A stretch of 64,000 nucleotides of DNA from Segnochrobactrum spirostomi. Lineage in GTDB: Bacteria; Pseudomonadota; Alphaproteobacteria; Rhizobiales; Segnochrobactraceae. This document shows positions 14,955-22,909 of the stretch, one piece after another. The DNA lies in contig NZ_VWNA01000001.1 of assembly GCF_009600605.1 (NCBI RefSeq), positions 3,024,501-3,088,500 of the forward strand, read 5' to 3'. The position numbers and the translations under genes are program-made. Position 1 is the first letter of the stretch. The number at the start of each line of letters is the position of its first letter. The notes beneath the pieces were generated by a model, which saw nothing but the letters and a program-made list of their open reading frames with translations, did no database searches and was not told the origin of the DNA.

Positions 14955-14979
14955 CTTTTCCGCAGAATCCGCGGAAAAG
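14955..14979. promoter_or_regulatory. Palindrome CTTTTCCGC-N7-GCGGAAAAG
   Basis: Perfect 9-bp arms with a 7-bp spacer, 13 bp before the repressor start. A single extra half-site GCGGAAAAG lies at 14866-14874. It differs from the O1/O3 family, so a second protein (for example Ner) may bind here. Confidence 0.6.
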
Positions 14980-14991
14980 TGGGGATCACCT

Positions 14992-15477
14992 ATGTCCTTT
15001 CATGACCGCCTGCGCGAATGGCGCGAATCAACGGGTCGCACCCAGGAGGAGATGGCGCAAGCGCTGGAGATGTCCCTTCAGTCCTACTCTCGATATGAGC
15101 GGGGGGTGAGGGAGCCCAAGGCTTCGCACCTCCAAATGCTGAGTTCGATGGGCTGCGACCTGACGTGGCTTGTCACGGGAGAGACCGTTCGGTCGTATGA
15201 AGGCGAGGAACGTGGAAGGGCGGCGAGCATTGGGCGAATTGATCGTGACCTCTGGCGCCAAGTGAAGCAGGTCGTACGCGGCGTCTACAATCGCGAACGC
15301 GTTCGCCTGCCAGAGCACATCATGGATGATATTTTGCTGAGTAAATACAATGCTTTGGCGCGAATGTCGCCTACCCAAGACAAGTTGCCGGCCGCGCTGG
15401 AGATGATCGAGGCGCAGCTCCTTGAGGAAATGGATCAGAACCACCCTGACGCGGCGCAGACGAAAGACCGGGCCTGA
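14992..15477 (+). CDS. Phage repressor, XRE-type helix-turn-helix
   Basis: The 161-residue protein has an N-terminal XRE/Cro-C1 domain (residues about 4-60; RLREWRESTGRTQEEMAQAL, then SRYERGVREPKASHLQML), and a helical C-terminal half without the Ser-Lys S24 peptidase signature. It is divergent from ner, like Mu repressor c, although Mu c has a different DNA-binding fold. ATG 14992 is chosen because its sequence starts exactly at the domain and GTGGGGATCACC precedes it; an in-frame ATG at 14908 lies in operator O3. A further operator-like site lies inside the gene at 15184-15199. Confidence 0.85.
   Translation: MSFHDRLREWRESTGRTQEEMAQALEMSLQSYSRYERGVREPKASHLQMLSSMGCDLTWLVTGETVRSYEGEERGRAASIGRIDRDLWRQVKQVVRGVYNRERVRLPEHIMDDILLSKYNALARMSPTQDKLPAALEMIEAQLLEEMDQNHPDAAQTKDRA
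15184..15199. promoter_or_regulatory. Operator-like site inside the repressor gene
   Basis: ACCGTTCGGTCGTATG differs from the right 16 bases of operator O3 by one base, about 290 bp downstream. The left arm is degenerate. It could be an auxiliary operator for looping. Confidence 0.5.
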
Positions 15478-15561
15478 GGTTGGTAGATACCTCCAGCATT
15501 AAGCTTATGATTGTGCTCGCCCAGGTGGCTGGCGTATTGGAACTCGCGTGTTACTTTTTAT

Positions 15562-15582
15562 CGTCAGGGTTAATCCCTGACG
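15562..15582. promoter_or_regulatory. Palindrome CGTCAGGG-TTAAT-CCCTGACG
   Basis: Perfect 8-bp arms just upstream of the lipoprotein gene and downstream of the phage repressor. No T-run follows on either strand, so it is more likely an operator or a phage-end site than a terminator. Confidence 0.4.
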
Positions 15583-15597
15583 TGTGATCGGGGGATC

Positions 15598-15963
15598 ATG
15601 ATGATGAAGAGGCTTAGTGTGGCCGCCGGCATAATCGTCGGCGCGGCATCGCTCTCCGCGTGTCAGACGACGCAACAGTCGTCGGATGATTACACGCAGG
15701 TGTTCCGGCGTGCGGACGGCCAGAAGATGGGGGGAAACCCTAAGCTTCTCGCCGAATATGAGAAGGCTGGCACAATCTGCGACGGGCGGGTGGCTGCTGC
15801 GGCTTCGAATATGCAGCCGATCGAGGCGCATGGAATTATCGGCGCCCTCCAGATTTCGCAGATCCAGGCCCAGAACCGGGAAACTCTGATGAAAGTGCAG
15901 GCCGGCTGCATGGCCGAGCAGGGTTACCTCGTCGTCCCGAAATCCCAGCTCCCCAAGGGCTGA
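15598..15963 (+). CDS. Small lipoprotein of unknown function
   Basis: The 121-residue protein starts with a lipoprotein signal (basic MMMKRL, hydrophobic core, then SLSACQ with the lipidation Cys at residue 21). The mature part is Gln/Ser-rich at first, then has two further cysteines (in AGTICDGRV and QAGCMAEQGY) that could form a disulfide. Three consecutive ATGs make the exact start ambiguous by two codons. It is followed by a strong hairpin. It lies between the repressor and the tRNA, so it may be either the outermost phage gene or the first host gene; third-position GC is slightly lower than in host genes. No family is recognised. Confidence 0.7.
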   Translation: MMMKRLSVAAGIIVGAASLSACQTTQQSSDDYTQVFRRADGQKMGGNPKLLAEYEKAGTICDGRVAAAASNMQPIEAHGIIGALQISQIQAQNRETLMKVQAGCMAEQGYLVVPKSQLPKG

Positions 15964-15983
15964 GGCCAGGCGGTCGGCCATAA

Positions 15984-16014
15984 AGGGGCCTTCGATCTCG
16001 CTTCGAAGGCCCCT
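15984..16014 (+). terminator. Hairpin after lipoprotein gene
   Basis: A 12-bp perfect stem AGGGGCCTTCGA / TCGAAGGCCCCT with a 7-base loop, 20 bp after the stop codon. No clear T-run follows, so termination efficiency is uncertain. Confidence 0.5.
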
Positions 16015-16524
16015 GGAACGAGCAGCCGCCGAGCCGGGTCCGCGGCATGAGGCATGAGGCATTGCCCCGCGCGCCGTTCTGATTTCCTGCACGATTTGCG
16101 AATAGGGTGATGTCGGTCGCGGCGCGATTTCGGCGGCTTCCGCCAATCCACCTTGCGCATCCGGGCTTGCGGCCGCCGATTTTCTATCTTGCGCGCCCCT
16201 CCGGCGCCGCCCCGGCTCTCCGCCCCCGCGCCGCCCCGGCTCTCCGCCCCCGCGCCGCGCCCCAAGCCCCCGGATTTCCTAGCGTTTCCCCACCGGAACC
16301 CGCGAGCACCCGGATAAACCCGCCACCCCCCGGTTCCGCCATCCAATCTTACGCGTCACACCTCGGACGGCGGCGGGAGCACGATACGGGCAGCTCTGGG
16401 GAGGCCTAAATAGTCCGCTAAACCGCCGTCGCCATTAGGAATGGGGTGGTGGAACGACCGGTGCGTCGCGTCTAAAAATCAACAAAAACAAGTACTTATG
16501 CGACAAAACTGGCGGAGAGAAAAC
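16015..16524. other. Intergenic stretch without recognisable gene
   Basis: About 510 bp between the lipoprotein hairpin and the tRNA. It holds a C-rich tandem repeat (16205-16254) and, near the tRNA, an A-rich stretch unlike the host average. I see no credible ORF; a prophage end could lie here. Confidence 0.5.
16205..16254. repeat. Two tandem copies of a 24-bp GC-rich unit
   Basis: The unit GCCCCGGCTCTCCGCCCCCG, plus four more bases, occurs twice with a period of 24 bp. Simple tandem duplication. Confidence 0.75.
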
Positions 16525-16535
16525 TGGCGGAGAGA
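16505..16535. repeat. Short tandem duplication of the tRNA-Ser 3' end
   Basis: The 16-base string AAAACTGGCGGAGAGA occurs at 16505-16520 and 16520-16535. The second copy contains the CCA end and acceptor strand of tRNA-Ser. It may be replication slippage or a relic of site-specific integration at the tRNA end. Confidence 0.6.
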
Positions 16536-16614
16536 GAGGGATTCGAACCCTCGATACGGTTTCCCGTATACACGCGTTCCAGGCGTGCGCCTTCAACCAC
16601 TCGGCCACCTCTCC
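16525..16614 (-). tRNA. tRNA-Ser (GGA)
   Basis: A 90-nt class II tRNA on the minus strand with acceptor GGAGAGG pairing TCTCTCC, the D-arm GTGGCCGAGTGG, anticodon GGA in CCTGGAACG, a long variable arm (TATACGGGAAACCGTAT region) and T-loop TTCGAAT. The CCA end is encoded. It reads UCC/UCU serine codons. Confidence 0.97.
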
Positions 16615-17339
16615 GGGCCGGCGCAGGGCCGGTAACGCGCGGCATTAGACGATCGGACGGCGCTTCGCAAGCCCGCTCGCGTCCCCACCGCCGAAATGTC
16701 CCCCGTTGCGTTGTTTCCGCCGCTGACCGGGTCGCGCGTCGCTCGCTGGGCCGGACGCGCCGAGAGAGGTGGGACGGGCGGTGGGCCGCACGTGAGCGCC
16801 CGAGTCCCTGTGGCAGGCAGGCAATCGCATCGGGCGACGGACCACCCGAGTGGTCTCCTCTTGATGGCCCCCTTTTGGTGGCCCCTCATGGCGGCCCCCT
16901 CTTGGTGGCGGACACCTTGCTCTCCATCGTCATTGCCGGCCTTGTGCCGGCAACCCAGGGGCGGCGAACGCAGGGCGCGCGGGCCCTGGGTCCCCGGCAC
17001 AAGGCCGGGGATGACCACGGAGAGGACGGGCGCACCCTCCTCGGGGCAGGCGCCTTCTCATGCGATTACCCTGCTGTGGCGGGTGGCAAAGCCAAATGCG
17101 ATTGGGGGCCGTCCGGTTCCGGGAGAGACGGAGACAGGTCGCTGCCGGAAGACAGGGTCCGTCGCTGTCCGACGGCGGGACCCGACGGCGGGATCCGTCG
17201 GTGCCGGGGACGGCGTCCGCCGACGCTGGAGGGAGCTCCCCGCGGGTGCCCCTGGCGGGAAGGGCTCGCGCACCCTACATCTCGCGGTGCCGCGCGGACG
17301 CTCGGATCTCCCCGCCGTCCCGCCGAACAGGAGTTCCCG
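16615..17339. other. Intergenic stretch with palindromic repeat
   Basis: About 725 bp between the tRNA and msrA. I see no credible gene. It contains the long imperfect palindrome 16928-17015 and GC-rich sequence; the msrA promoter should lie near its right end. Confidence 0.6.
16928..17015. repeat. Long imperfect palindrome (REP-like)
   Basis: Left arm from CGTCATTGCCGGCCTTGTGC to CCCAGGG pairs with the right arm from CCCTGGG to CCGGGGATGAC over about 32 bp each, around a 23-bp GC-rich centre. Such GTCAT-CCGGCCTTGTGCCGG elements are common interspersed repeats in Hyphomicrobiales chromosomes. Confidence 0.75.
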
Positions 17340-18008
17340 ATGTCGCTCCTCGAGATGCTGACCCGCAAGCTGCGCATTCCCTCCGCCGCCGAGGCGCTGC
17401 CCGGCCGGGACGAGCCGCTGCCGACCGCCGCCCTCCACGCCGTCAACGGCCACAGCCTCAAGGGACCTTATCCCGCCGGGCTCGAGACCGCGGTGTTCGG
17501 GCTCGGCTGCTTCTGGGGCGCGGAGCGGTTGTTCTGGCAGCTTCCGGGCGTCTGGGTGACGGCCGTCGGCTATGCCGGGGGCGCGACGCCGAACCCGACC
17601 TACCATGAGGTCTGCTCGGGCATGACCGGGCACACCGAGGCCGTCCTCGTCGTGTTCGACCCGGCGGTGATCTCCTACGAGGCGCTCCTCGCCGTGTTCT
17701 GGGAAGCCCACGATCCGACCCAGGGCATGCGCCAGGGCAACGATGTCGGAACCCAATATCGCTCGGCGATCTACACGACGAGCGCGGCCCAGGCCGAGAT
17801 CGCGGCGGCCTCCAAGGCGCGCTACGGCGCGGCGCTGGCGGCCCGCGGCTACGGCGCCGTCACCACCGAGATCGCCCCCGCCGGCCCGTTCTACTTCGCC
17901 GAGGACTACCACCAGCAATATCTCGACAAGAACCCGAACGGTTATTGCGGCCTCGCCGGCACCGGCGTGAGTTGCCCCGTCGGCCTCGGCGTCGCCCAGT
18001 CCTCGTGA
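17340..18008 (+). CDS. msrA: Peptide-methionine (S)-S-oxide reductase MsrA
   Basis: The 222-residue enzyme reduces methionine-S-sulfoxide in proteins and free form, using thioredoxin. The catalytic motif GCFWG places the nucleophilic Cys at residue 57. Other family blocks are [32 protein letters not shown] and [13 protein letters not shown] second cysteine pair near the C-terminus (YCGL and VSCP) would supply the resolving Cys. ATG 17340 follows AACAGGAG at good spacing; the longer upstream frame is intergenic repeat. The N-terminal 45 residues are typical of the longer MsrA forms. It stands alone, preceded by palindromic repeats. Confidence 0.97.
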   Translation: MSLLEMLTRKLRIPSAAEALPGRDEPLPTAALHAVNGHSLKGPYPAGLETAVFGLGCFWGAERLFWQLPGVWVTAVGYAGGATPNPTYHEVCSGMTGHTEAVLVVFDPAVISYEALLAVFWEAHDPTQGMRQGNDVGTQYRSAIYTTSAAQAEIAAASKARYGAALAARGYGAVTTEIAPAGPFYFAEDYHQQYLDKNPNGYCGLAGTGVSCPVGLGVAQSS

Positions 18009-18452
18009 GGGGCGGCCCAGCCTGGGCCGCGGCAGACCCTTCTCCCCGCTCGCGGGGAGGAGGGACGGCAGCGCCGATGACGCCATCGCGTCGTGCCGTG
18101 AGATGCGCCGGGGATGACAGCGCAGCGGCTGCGTCCATCCGGTTCTTCAGGGCCCGCCCGAGCAGCCTTTGCCCCGCCGCTGCCCGCTGAAATGGAACCG
18201 GCGCGGCTGTTTTTTGCTTGAGATCAAGGCTGGTGCGGCCGGCGTCGGGCAGGGTGTCCCCGCTGTCGGCACCGCAGGCTGGCCGCACGACGCACCGGAG
18301 CGGCTCGCGGTCCGGGCGCACCCACGAGTGAGCGGAGAAGGGACCGCGCCGATCGTCGGATCAGGGTCATGGGCGGATATTTTGATCCCCCACGGACTTT
18401 GCTCTAGGCTGGCGTGGTCGATGGTGCCGAGATGGTGGGAGGGTGGTCCGAG
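18009..18452. other. Intergenic stretch msrA-CHAD with palindrome
   Basis: About 440 bp without a credible gene. A short palindrome, CTCCCCGCTCGCGGGGAG (18051-18068 region), of the type found scattered in Hyphomicrobiales intergenic DNA lies about 40 bp behind msrA and may end its transcript. Confidence 0.5.
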
Positions 18453-19376
18453 ATGGCCTTTCGGCTGCGGCGCAAGGAGGCTGTGGGAACCGGCATTCGG
18501 CGTCTTCTCGTCGGGGCGGTGGAGCAGGCGCGCGACGAATTGCGCGACGAGGCGCTGCCCGCCGAAGTGCGGGTTCATCATGCCCGCCGCGGCCTCAAGC
18601 GGGCGCGCACGTTGGTCACGGTGCTGGAACGCGCGTTCGATGCGGAGGCGCGCGACGAGCGCCTCGCCTTGCGCGATGCCGGCCGGGCTCTGTCGGCGAC
18701 CCGCGATGCCGACGTCGTCGCTAAGACCGCCCACGATCTGCTCGACGGTGCCCACCCGGACGACGTCGCCGCCTTGTCGCGCCTCGCGGCGGCCCTCACC
18801 GAGCGGGCGACCGCCCAGCGCCGCGACGCCGATGCGGGGGCCGTCGCACGCGCCCTCGCCGATCTTTCCAAGCGCCTCGATGCCGTGAGCATTCGCAAAC
18901 GCCGCGGCGACGATCCGCTGCGCGAGGCGATGACCATGCTCTACAGGCGCGGCCGCCGCGCCATGGAGCGCGCCCAGCGCGATCCGAGCGACGAGGTGCT
19001 GCACGAATGGCGCAAGGCGGTGAAGCACCGCATGCACCTCGCGCAGCTCGCCCGCCGCCGCTTCGCCGCCGCGACGCCGGCGATCGTCGAGGCGCTCGAC
19101 CGGCTCGCCGATTTGCTCGGCGACGATCACGATCTCGCCGTGCTCCAGGACGTCCTGCGCGACGAGCCGGAACTCGCCGGGGAACGGGCCGACGCGGCCC
19201 GGCTCGAGGCCCGCATCGGTGCCCGCCGCAAGGCGCTGCAGGCCGACGCCTTCGGCCTCGGCGACATTCTCTACGGTGCCCGCCCGCGCGTCTTCCGCGC
19301 CTCCCTCGATCATCCCGCGCCGCTCACCGAGTCCGGCCACGCCCCGAGCGTCGTGCTCGGCGCACCGGTGGCGTGA
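18453..19376 (+). CDS. CHAD domain protein
   Basis: The 307-residue helical protein is rich in His, Arg and Lys spaced as in CHAD domains. The two repeats start VRVHHARRGLKRARTLVTVL and VLHEWRKAVKHRMHLAQL, the characteristic H-x-x-R-K/R-x-x-K/R signature facing a basic groove. CHAD proteins bind inorganic polyphosphate. No CYTH (triphosphate tunnel) domain is attached or adjacent. ATG 18453 starts MAFRLRRKE, the usual family start; ATG 18414 or 18432 would add 7-13 residues. It lies between msrA and glyA as a single gene flanked by palindromic repeats. Confidence 0.88.
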   Translation: MAFRLRRKEAVGTGIRRLLVGAVEQARDELRDEALPAEVRVHHARRGLKRARTLVTVLERAFDAEARDERLALRDAGRALSATRDADVVAKTAHDLLDGAHPDDVAALSRLAAALTERATAQRRDADAGAVARALADLSKRLDAVSIRKRRGDDPLREAMTMLYRRGRRAMERAQRDPSDEVLHEWRKAVKHRMHLAQLARRRFAAATPAIVEALDRLADLLGDDHDLAVLQDVLRDEPELAGERADAARLEARIGARRKALQADAFGLGDILYGARPRVFRASLDHPAPLTESGHAPSVVLGAPVA

Positions 19377-19807
19377 GGGGGCAGACGGATCTGGCACCAA
19401 GCTTTTGAATTGGAACCCCTTTTCCCCTCCCCTGTCAGGGGGAGGGGTGGCGCGCAGCGCCGGGGTGGGGCCTGGGCCGGGCGAGATGGCTCGCCTGGTG
19501 CGACGGCGCCTCTCGGCGCCGGCCCCGCCCTGGCCGGCTTCGCCGGCCTGTCCCGCCCCCAACTGGGGCGGGACGCGTAACCGCTGTGTCGGTTATGAAC
19601 TGCGCCGACGGCGGGAGGCGCGATCAGCACCCAGCGTGCGCCGATCGCAGTGCATCTTCCCCCACCCATGTCGCTTTCGATGGCCGGCTGCGTCGTCTCG
19701 GTACTTGGTCGGCAAGCCTTTCGCGTGCTAATCCCGCGCTCCGAGGCGTTTCCCGGCCGTCTTCGTGGTGCCGCGCCTCTCCCTGACCTGACGAGGAGCA
19801 TGGCTTC
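19377..19807. repeat. Intergenic palindromic repeat region before glyA
   Basis: About 430 bp. It contains the hairpin CCCCTCCCC-TGTCA-GGGGGAGGGG (19426-19449), followed by GGGTGGCGCGCAGCGCCGGGGTGGGG-like GC palindromes to about 19570, a typical intergenic repeat. The last 200 bp should hold the glyA promoter; a GAGGAG ribosome site precedes the start. I see no conserved riboswitch structure. Confidence 0.55.
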
Positions 19808-21088
19808 ATGGCGACCGTGTCCGACTTCTTCAACCGCTCGCTGGCCGAGACCGATCCTGAACTGTTCGGTGCGATCGGTCGGGAGCTCGGTCGTCAGCGC
19901 GAGGAGATCGAGCTGATCGCCTCCGAGAACATCGTCTCCAAGGCGGTGCTCGAAGCCCAGGGCTCGGTGCTGACCAACAAGTACGCCGAGGGTTATCCGG
20001 GCCGGCGCTATTATGGCGGCTGCCAGTTCGTCGACGTTGCCGAGAGCCTCGCCATCGAGCGCGCCAAGACGATCTTCAATGCCGGCTTCGCCAACGTGCA
20101 GCCCCATTCGGGCGCCCAGGCGAACCAGGCCGTGTTTCTCTCGGTGATGCAGCCGGGCGACGCCTTCATGGGCCTCGACCTCGCCGCCGGCGGCCATCTC
20201 ACCCACGGCTCCCCGGTCAACCTCTCCGGCAAGTGGTTCCGCCCGGTGCCCTATCATGTGCGCCGCGACGACGAGCTGATCGATTATGAAGAGGTCGAGA
20301 AACTCGCCCACGAGCACAAGCCGAAGCTCATCATCGCCGGTGGCTCGGCCTATCCCCGCATCATCGACTTCGCCCGCTTCCGGGCGATCGCCGACGCGGT
20401 CGGCGCGGTGTTCATGGTGGACATGGCGCACTTCGCGGGCCTCGTCGCCGGCGGCGTCCATCCGAACCCGCTCGATCACGCCCACGTCGTCACCACCACT
20501 ACCCACAAGACCCTGCGCGGCCCGCGCGGCGGCATGGTGCTGACCAACGACGAGGCGCTCGCCAAGAAGATCAACTCGGCCGTGTTCCCGGGTCTCCAGG
20601 GCGGCCCCTTGATGCACGTCATCGCCGCCAAGGCGGTCGCCTTCGGCGAAGCGCTGCAGCCCTCGTTCAAGGCCTATGCCCGCCAGGTGGTGGACAACGC
20701 CCAGGCGCTCGGCGCCCGGCTCGTCGAGCACGGCTTCCGCATCGTCTCGGGCGGCACCGACACCCACCTGATGCTGGTCGATCTGCAGCCGAAGTCGCTC
20801 ACCGGCAAGGTCTCGGAGATCGCGCTCGGCCGCGCCCACCTGACCTGCAACAAGAACGGCATCCCTTACGATCCGGCGAAGCCGGCGGTCACCTCGGGCA
20901 TCCGTCTCGGCTCGCCGGCCGGCACCACCCGCGGCTTCGGCGTTGCGGAATTCCAGGAGATCGGCGACATGATCGCCGAGGTGCTCGGCGTGCTCTCGCA
21001 GAAGGGCGTCGAAGAGGATAGCCTGACCGAAGAAGCGGTGCGCGGTCGCGTCAAGGCCCTCACCGAGCGTTTCCCGATCTACGCCTGA
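19808..21088 (+). CDS. glyA: Serine hydroxymethyltransferase
   Basis: The 426-residue PLP enzyme interconverts serine and glycine with tetrahydrofolate, supplying one-carbon units. The PLP lysine is Lys234 in [16 protein letters not shown]. Other signatures are [10 protein letters not shown] (residues 35-44), the [10 protein letters not shown] block and [12 protein letters not shown]. The length is standard. It is followed after 71 bp by nrdR, an arrangement conserved in alphaproteobacteria, together with the riboflavin genes. Confidence 0.98.
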   Translation: MATVSDFFNRSLAETDPELFGAIGRELGRQREEIELIASENIVSKAVLEAQGSVLTNKYAEGYPGRRYYGGCQFVDVAESLAIERAKTIFNAGFANVQPHSGAQANQAVFLSVMQPGDAFMGLDLAAGGHLTHGSPVNLSGKWFRPVPYHVRRDDELIDYEEVEKLAHEHKPKLIIAGGSAYPRIIDFARFRAIADAVGAVFMVDMAHFAGLVAGGVHPNPLDHAHVVTTTTHKTLRGPRGGMVLTNDEALAKKINSAVFPGLQGGPLMHVIAAKAVAFGEALQPSFKAYARQVVDNAQALGARLVEHGFRIVSGGTDTHLMLVDLQPKSLTGKVSEIALGRAHLTCNKNGIPYDPAKPAVTSGIRLGSPAGTTRGFGVAEFQEIGDMIAEVLGVLSQKGVEEDSLTEEAVRGRVKALTERFPIYA

Positions 21089-21159
21089 CCGGACGCCCGC
21101 GCGCCGGCCGGGTCCCTGCCTTGCCGGCGTCCGCGCCGGCCTGATGGAGCCGATCCGGC

Positions 21160-21717
21160 ATGCGGTGCCCCTATTGCGGCGGCGAAGACACGCAGGTGAA
21201 GGACTCGCGTCCGAGCGAGGACAACACCGCGATTCGCCGCCGACGCGTCTGTGTCACCTGCGGTGGCCGTTTCACCACCTTCGAGCGCGTGCAATTGCGC
21301 GAGCTCACCGTCATCAAACGGTCGGGCCGGCGGGTGCCGTTCGACCGCGACAAGCTGATGCGCTCGGTGATGATCGCGCTGCGCAAGCGGCCGGTGGATC
21401 AGGAGCGCGTCGAGCAGATGGTCTCGGGCGTGGTGCGCCAGCTCGAGAACATGGGCGACAGCGACGTCACCTCCGAGCAGATCGGCCTTCTCGTCATGGA
21501 AGGCCTCAAGGCGCTCGACGACGTCGCCTATGTCCGCTTCGCCTCGGTCTACCGCGACTTCCGCGAGCCGAAGGATTTCGAACTCTTCCTCGACGAATTG
21601 GTGAAGAGCGGCGCGGCGCCGGCGCTCGCCGCCGTCGTGAAGGGCGAGGGCGGTTCGGAGAAGGAGGCGAATGCCGAGCTCTCCGCCGCGGCGCGCCGGC
21701 TCGCCGACCGGTCGTGA
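21160..21717 (+). CDS. nrdR: Transcriptional repressor NrdR
   Basis: The 185-residue regulator represses ribonucleotide reductase genes in response to ATP/dATP. The N-terminal zinc ribbon has Cys3, Cys6, Cys31 and Cys34 (MRCPYCGG and CVTCGGRF). An ATP-cone domain follows (residues about 49-140; [20 protein letters not shown]). The C-terminal 30 residues after [10 protein letters not shown] are Ala-rich and longer than in E. coli NrdR. It lies between glyA and ribD, the usual order. Confidence 0.98.
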   Translation: MRCPYCGGEDTQVKDSRPSEDNTAIRRRRVCVTCGGRFTTFERVQLRELTVIKRSGRRVPFDRDKLMRSVMIALRKRPVDQERVEQMVSGVVRQLENMGDSDVTSEQIGLLVMEGLKALDDVAYVRFASVYRDFREPKDFELFLDELVKSGAAPALAAVVKGEGGSEKEANAELSAAARRLADRS

Positions 21718-21748
21718 CGGGGTGCGCAACCGTGCGGGGGACGGGAAG

Positions 21749-22903
21749 GTGACGGGACCCGGCGCGGCCGGCGTGTCCCGGACGGACCCGGATTTCGATC
21801 GCCGCATGATGGGGGCTGCGCTCGCGCTCGGGCGCCGCAATCTCGGGCTCGCTTGGCCGAACCCCTCGGTCGGCGCGGTCGTGGTGCGTGACGACGGCGC
21901 CGGCCCGGTCGTCGTCGGGCGCGGCGTCACGGCGGCCGGTGGCCGGCCCCACGCCGAACCGCAGGCGCTGGCCGAGGCCGGCGCGGCGGCCCGCGGCGCC
22001 ACCCTCTACGTCACGCTCGAGCCGTGCAGCCACGCGAGCCCGCGGGGCGGGCCGTGCGCCGTCGCGGCACGCGAGGCCGGCATCGCCCGGCTCGTCAGCG
22101 CCATCGAAGATCCGAACCCCAAGGTCGCCGGCGACGGCCATCGCCTGCTCGTCGAGGCGGGCGTCGCGGTCGAGACCGGGGTGCGCGCCGCCGAGGCGCT
22201 GCGCGACCATGCCGGCCATATCCGCCGGGTGCGTGACGGGCGGCCCCACGTCCGCCTCAAGCTCGCGGTCTCCGCCGACGGCATGGTCGGGCGCGCGGGG
22301 GCGGGGCAGGTGGCGATCTCCGGGCCGGCGGCGCGCCGCTGGTCCCACGGCCTCAGGGCGGCGAGCGATGCCATCATGATCGGCATCGGCACCGCGCTCG
22401 CCGACGATCCGCGCCTCGATTGCCGGCTGCCGGGGCTCGCCGGCCGTTCGCCGGTTCGCGTTGTGCTCGACCGGCTCGCCCGGCTGCCCCTCGGCTCCAA
22501 CCTCGTCGGGACGGCCCGGGAGATCCCGCTGTGGGTGGTCGCCTCCGTCGCGGCCGATCCGGCGCGCCTCGCCCGCCTGACCGAGGCCGGTGCCCACGTG
22601 ATCCTCGCCGGCACCGGTGCCGATGGCCGTCTCGACCTTGCCGAGGTCCTCGTCGCCCTCGCGGCGCGCGGGCTGACGACCGTGATCGCGGAAGGCGGCC
22701 CGACGCTCGCCGCGGGCCTCGTCGCGGCGCGCCTCGTCGACGAGGTGCTGCTCGTGCGCTCTGACCTTAATGTCGGCCCGGACGGCATCCCCGCTCTGCC
22801 CGGGCGCGGGCTTGACGATCTCGTCGCCGATCCCACCTTCGCGTCGCTCGGGGACAGCCTCCTCGGGCCGGATCGGCTCGTTCATCTCTGGCGGCAGGAG
22901 TAG
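21749..22903 (+). CDS. ribD: Bifunctional riboflavin biosynthesis deaminase/reductase RibD
   Basis: The protein deaminates and then reduces the pyrimidine intermediate made from GTP in riboflavin synthesis. The N-terminal deaminase domain has zinc ligands in HAEPQALAEAG and TLEPCSHASPRGGPCAVAA. The C-terminal reductase domain (from residue about 170) has VRLKLAVSADG and the VIAEGGPTLAAGL end signature. GTG 21749 (384 aa) is preferred because it sits behind GGGGGACGGGAAG; the ATG at 21671 would overlap nrdR by 47 bp. The ribE start lies 7 bp beyond its stop, so the two are co-transcribed. Confidence 0.95.
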   Translation: MTGPGAAGVSRTDPDFDRRMMGAALALGRRNLGLAWPNPSVGAVVVRDDGAGPVVVGRGVTAAGGRPHAEPQALAEAGAAARGATLYVTLEPCSHASPRGGPCAVAAREAGIARLVSAIEDPNPKVAGDGHRLLVEAGVAVETGVRAAEALRDHAGHIRRVRDGRPHVRLKLAVSADGMVGRAGAGQVAISGPAARRWSHGLRAASDAIMIGIGTALADDPRLDCRLPGLAGRSPVRVVLDRLARLPLGSNLVGTAREIPLWVVASVAADPARLARLTEAGAHVILAGTGADGRLDLAEVLVALAARGLTTVIAEGGPTLAAGLVAARLVDEVLLVRSDLNVGPDGIPALPGRGLDDLVADPTFASLGDSLLGPDRLVHLWRQE

Positions 22904-22909
22904 CCAACC

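Larger units (their letters stand above)
14816..14991. promoter_or_regulatory. Divergent ner/repressor control region
   Basis: This 176-bp gap between the divergent ner and repressor starts holds two palindrome families (listed separately): ACC-GTTT-GGT operators and CTTTTCCGC/GCGGAAAAG sites. A further partial operator ACCGTTTGG lies at 14877-14885, about one and a half turns from the next. Both early promoters must lie here, but I do not see consensus sigma-70 boxes clear enough to place them. Confidence 0.7.
1..15590 (-). mobile_element. Mu-like transposable prophage, early half (partial)
   Basis: Gene content and order match bacteriophage Mu read from right to left: repressor, Ner, MuA, MuB, a block of small early genes, GemA, Mor, then an endolysin. 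Minus-strand genes are packed with 4-bp overlaps, as in one early transcript. The capsid, tail and Mom-region genes are not seen and should lie beyond position 1. The left phage end must lie right of the repressor stop at 15477. I could not recognise the terminal MuA-binding repeats or the target duplication, so the right border given is only approximate. No early gene shows an obvious inactivating lesion, so the element may be functional. Confidence 0.88.

Noticed and set aside
15478..16524. Exact Mu-type left end with TG...CA and MuA-binding repeats
   Set aside because: No repeated 22-bp-type MuA sites or a convincing 5-bp target duplication could be recognised; the other end is outside the window.
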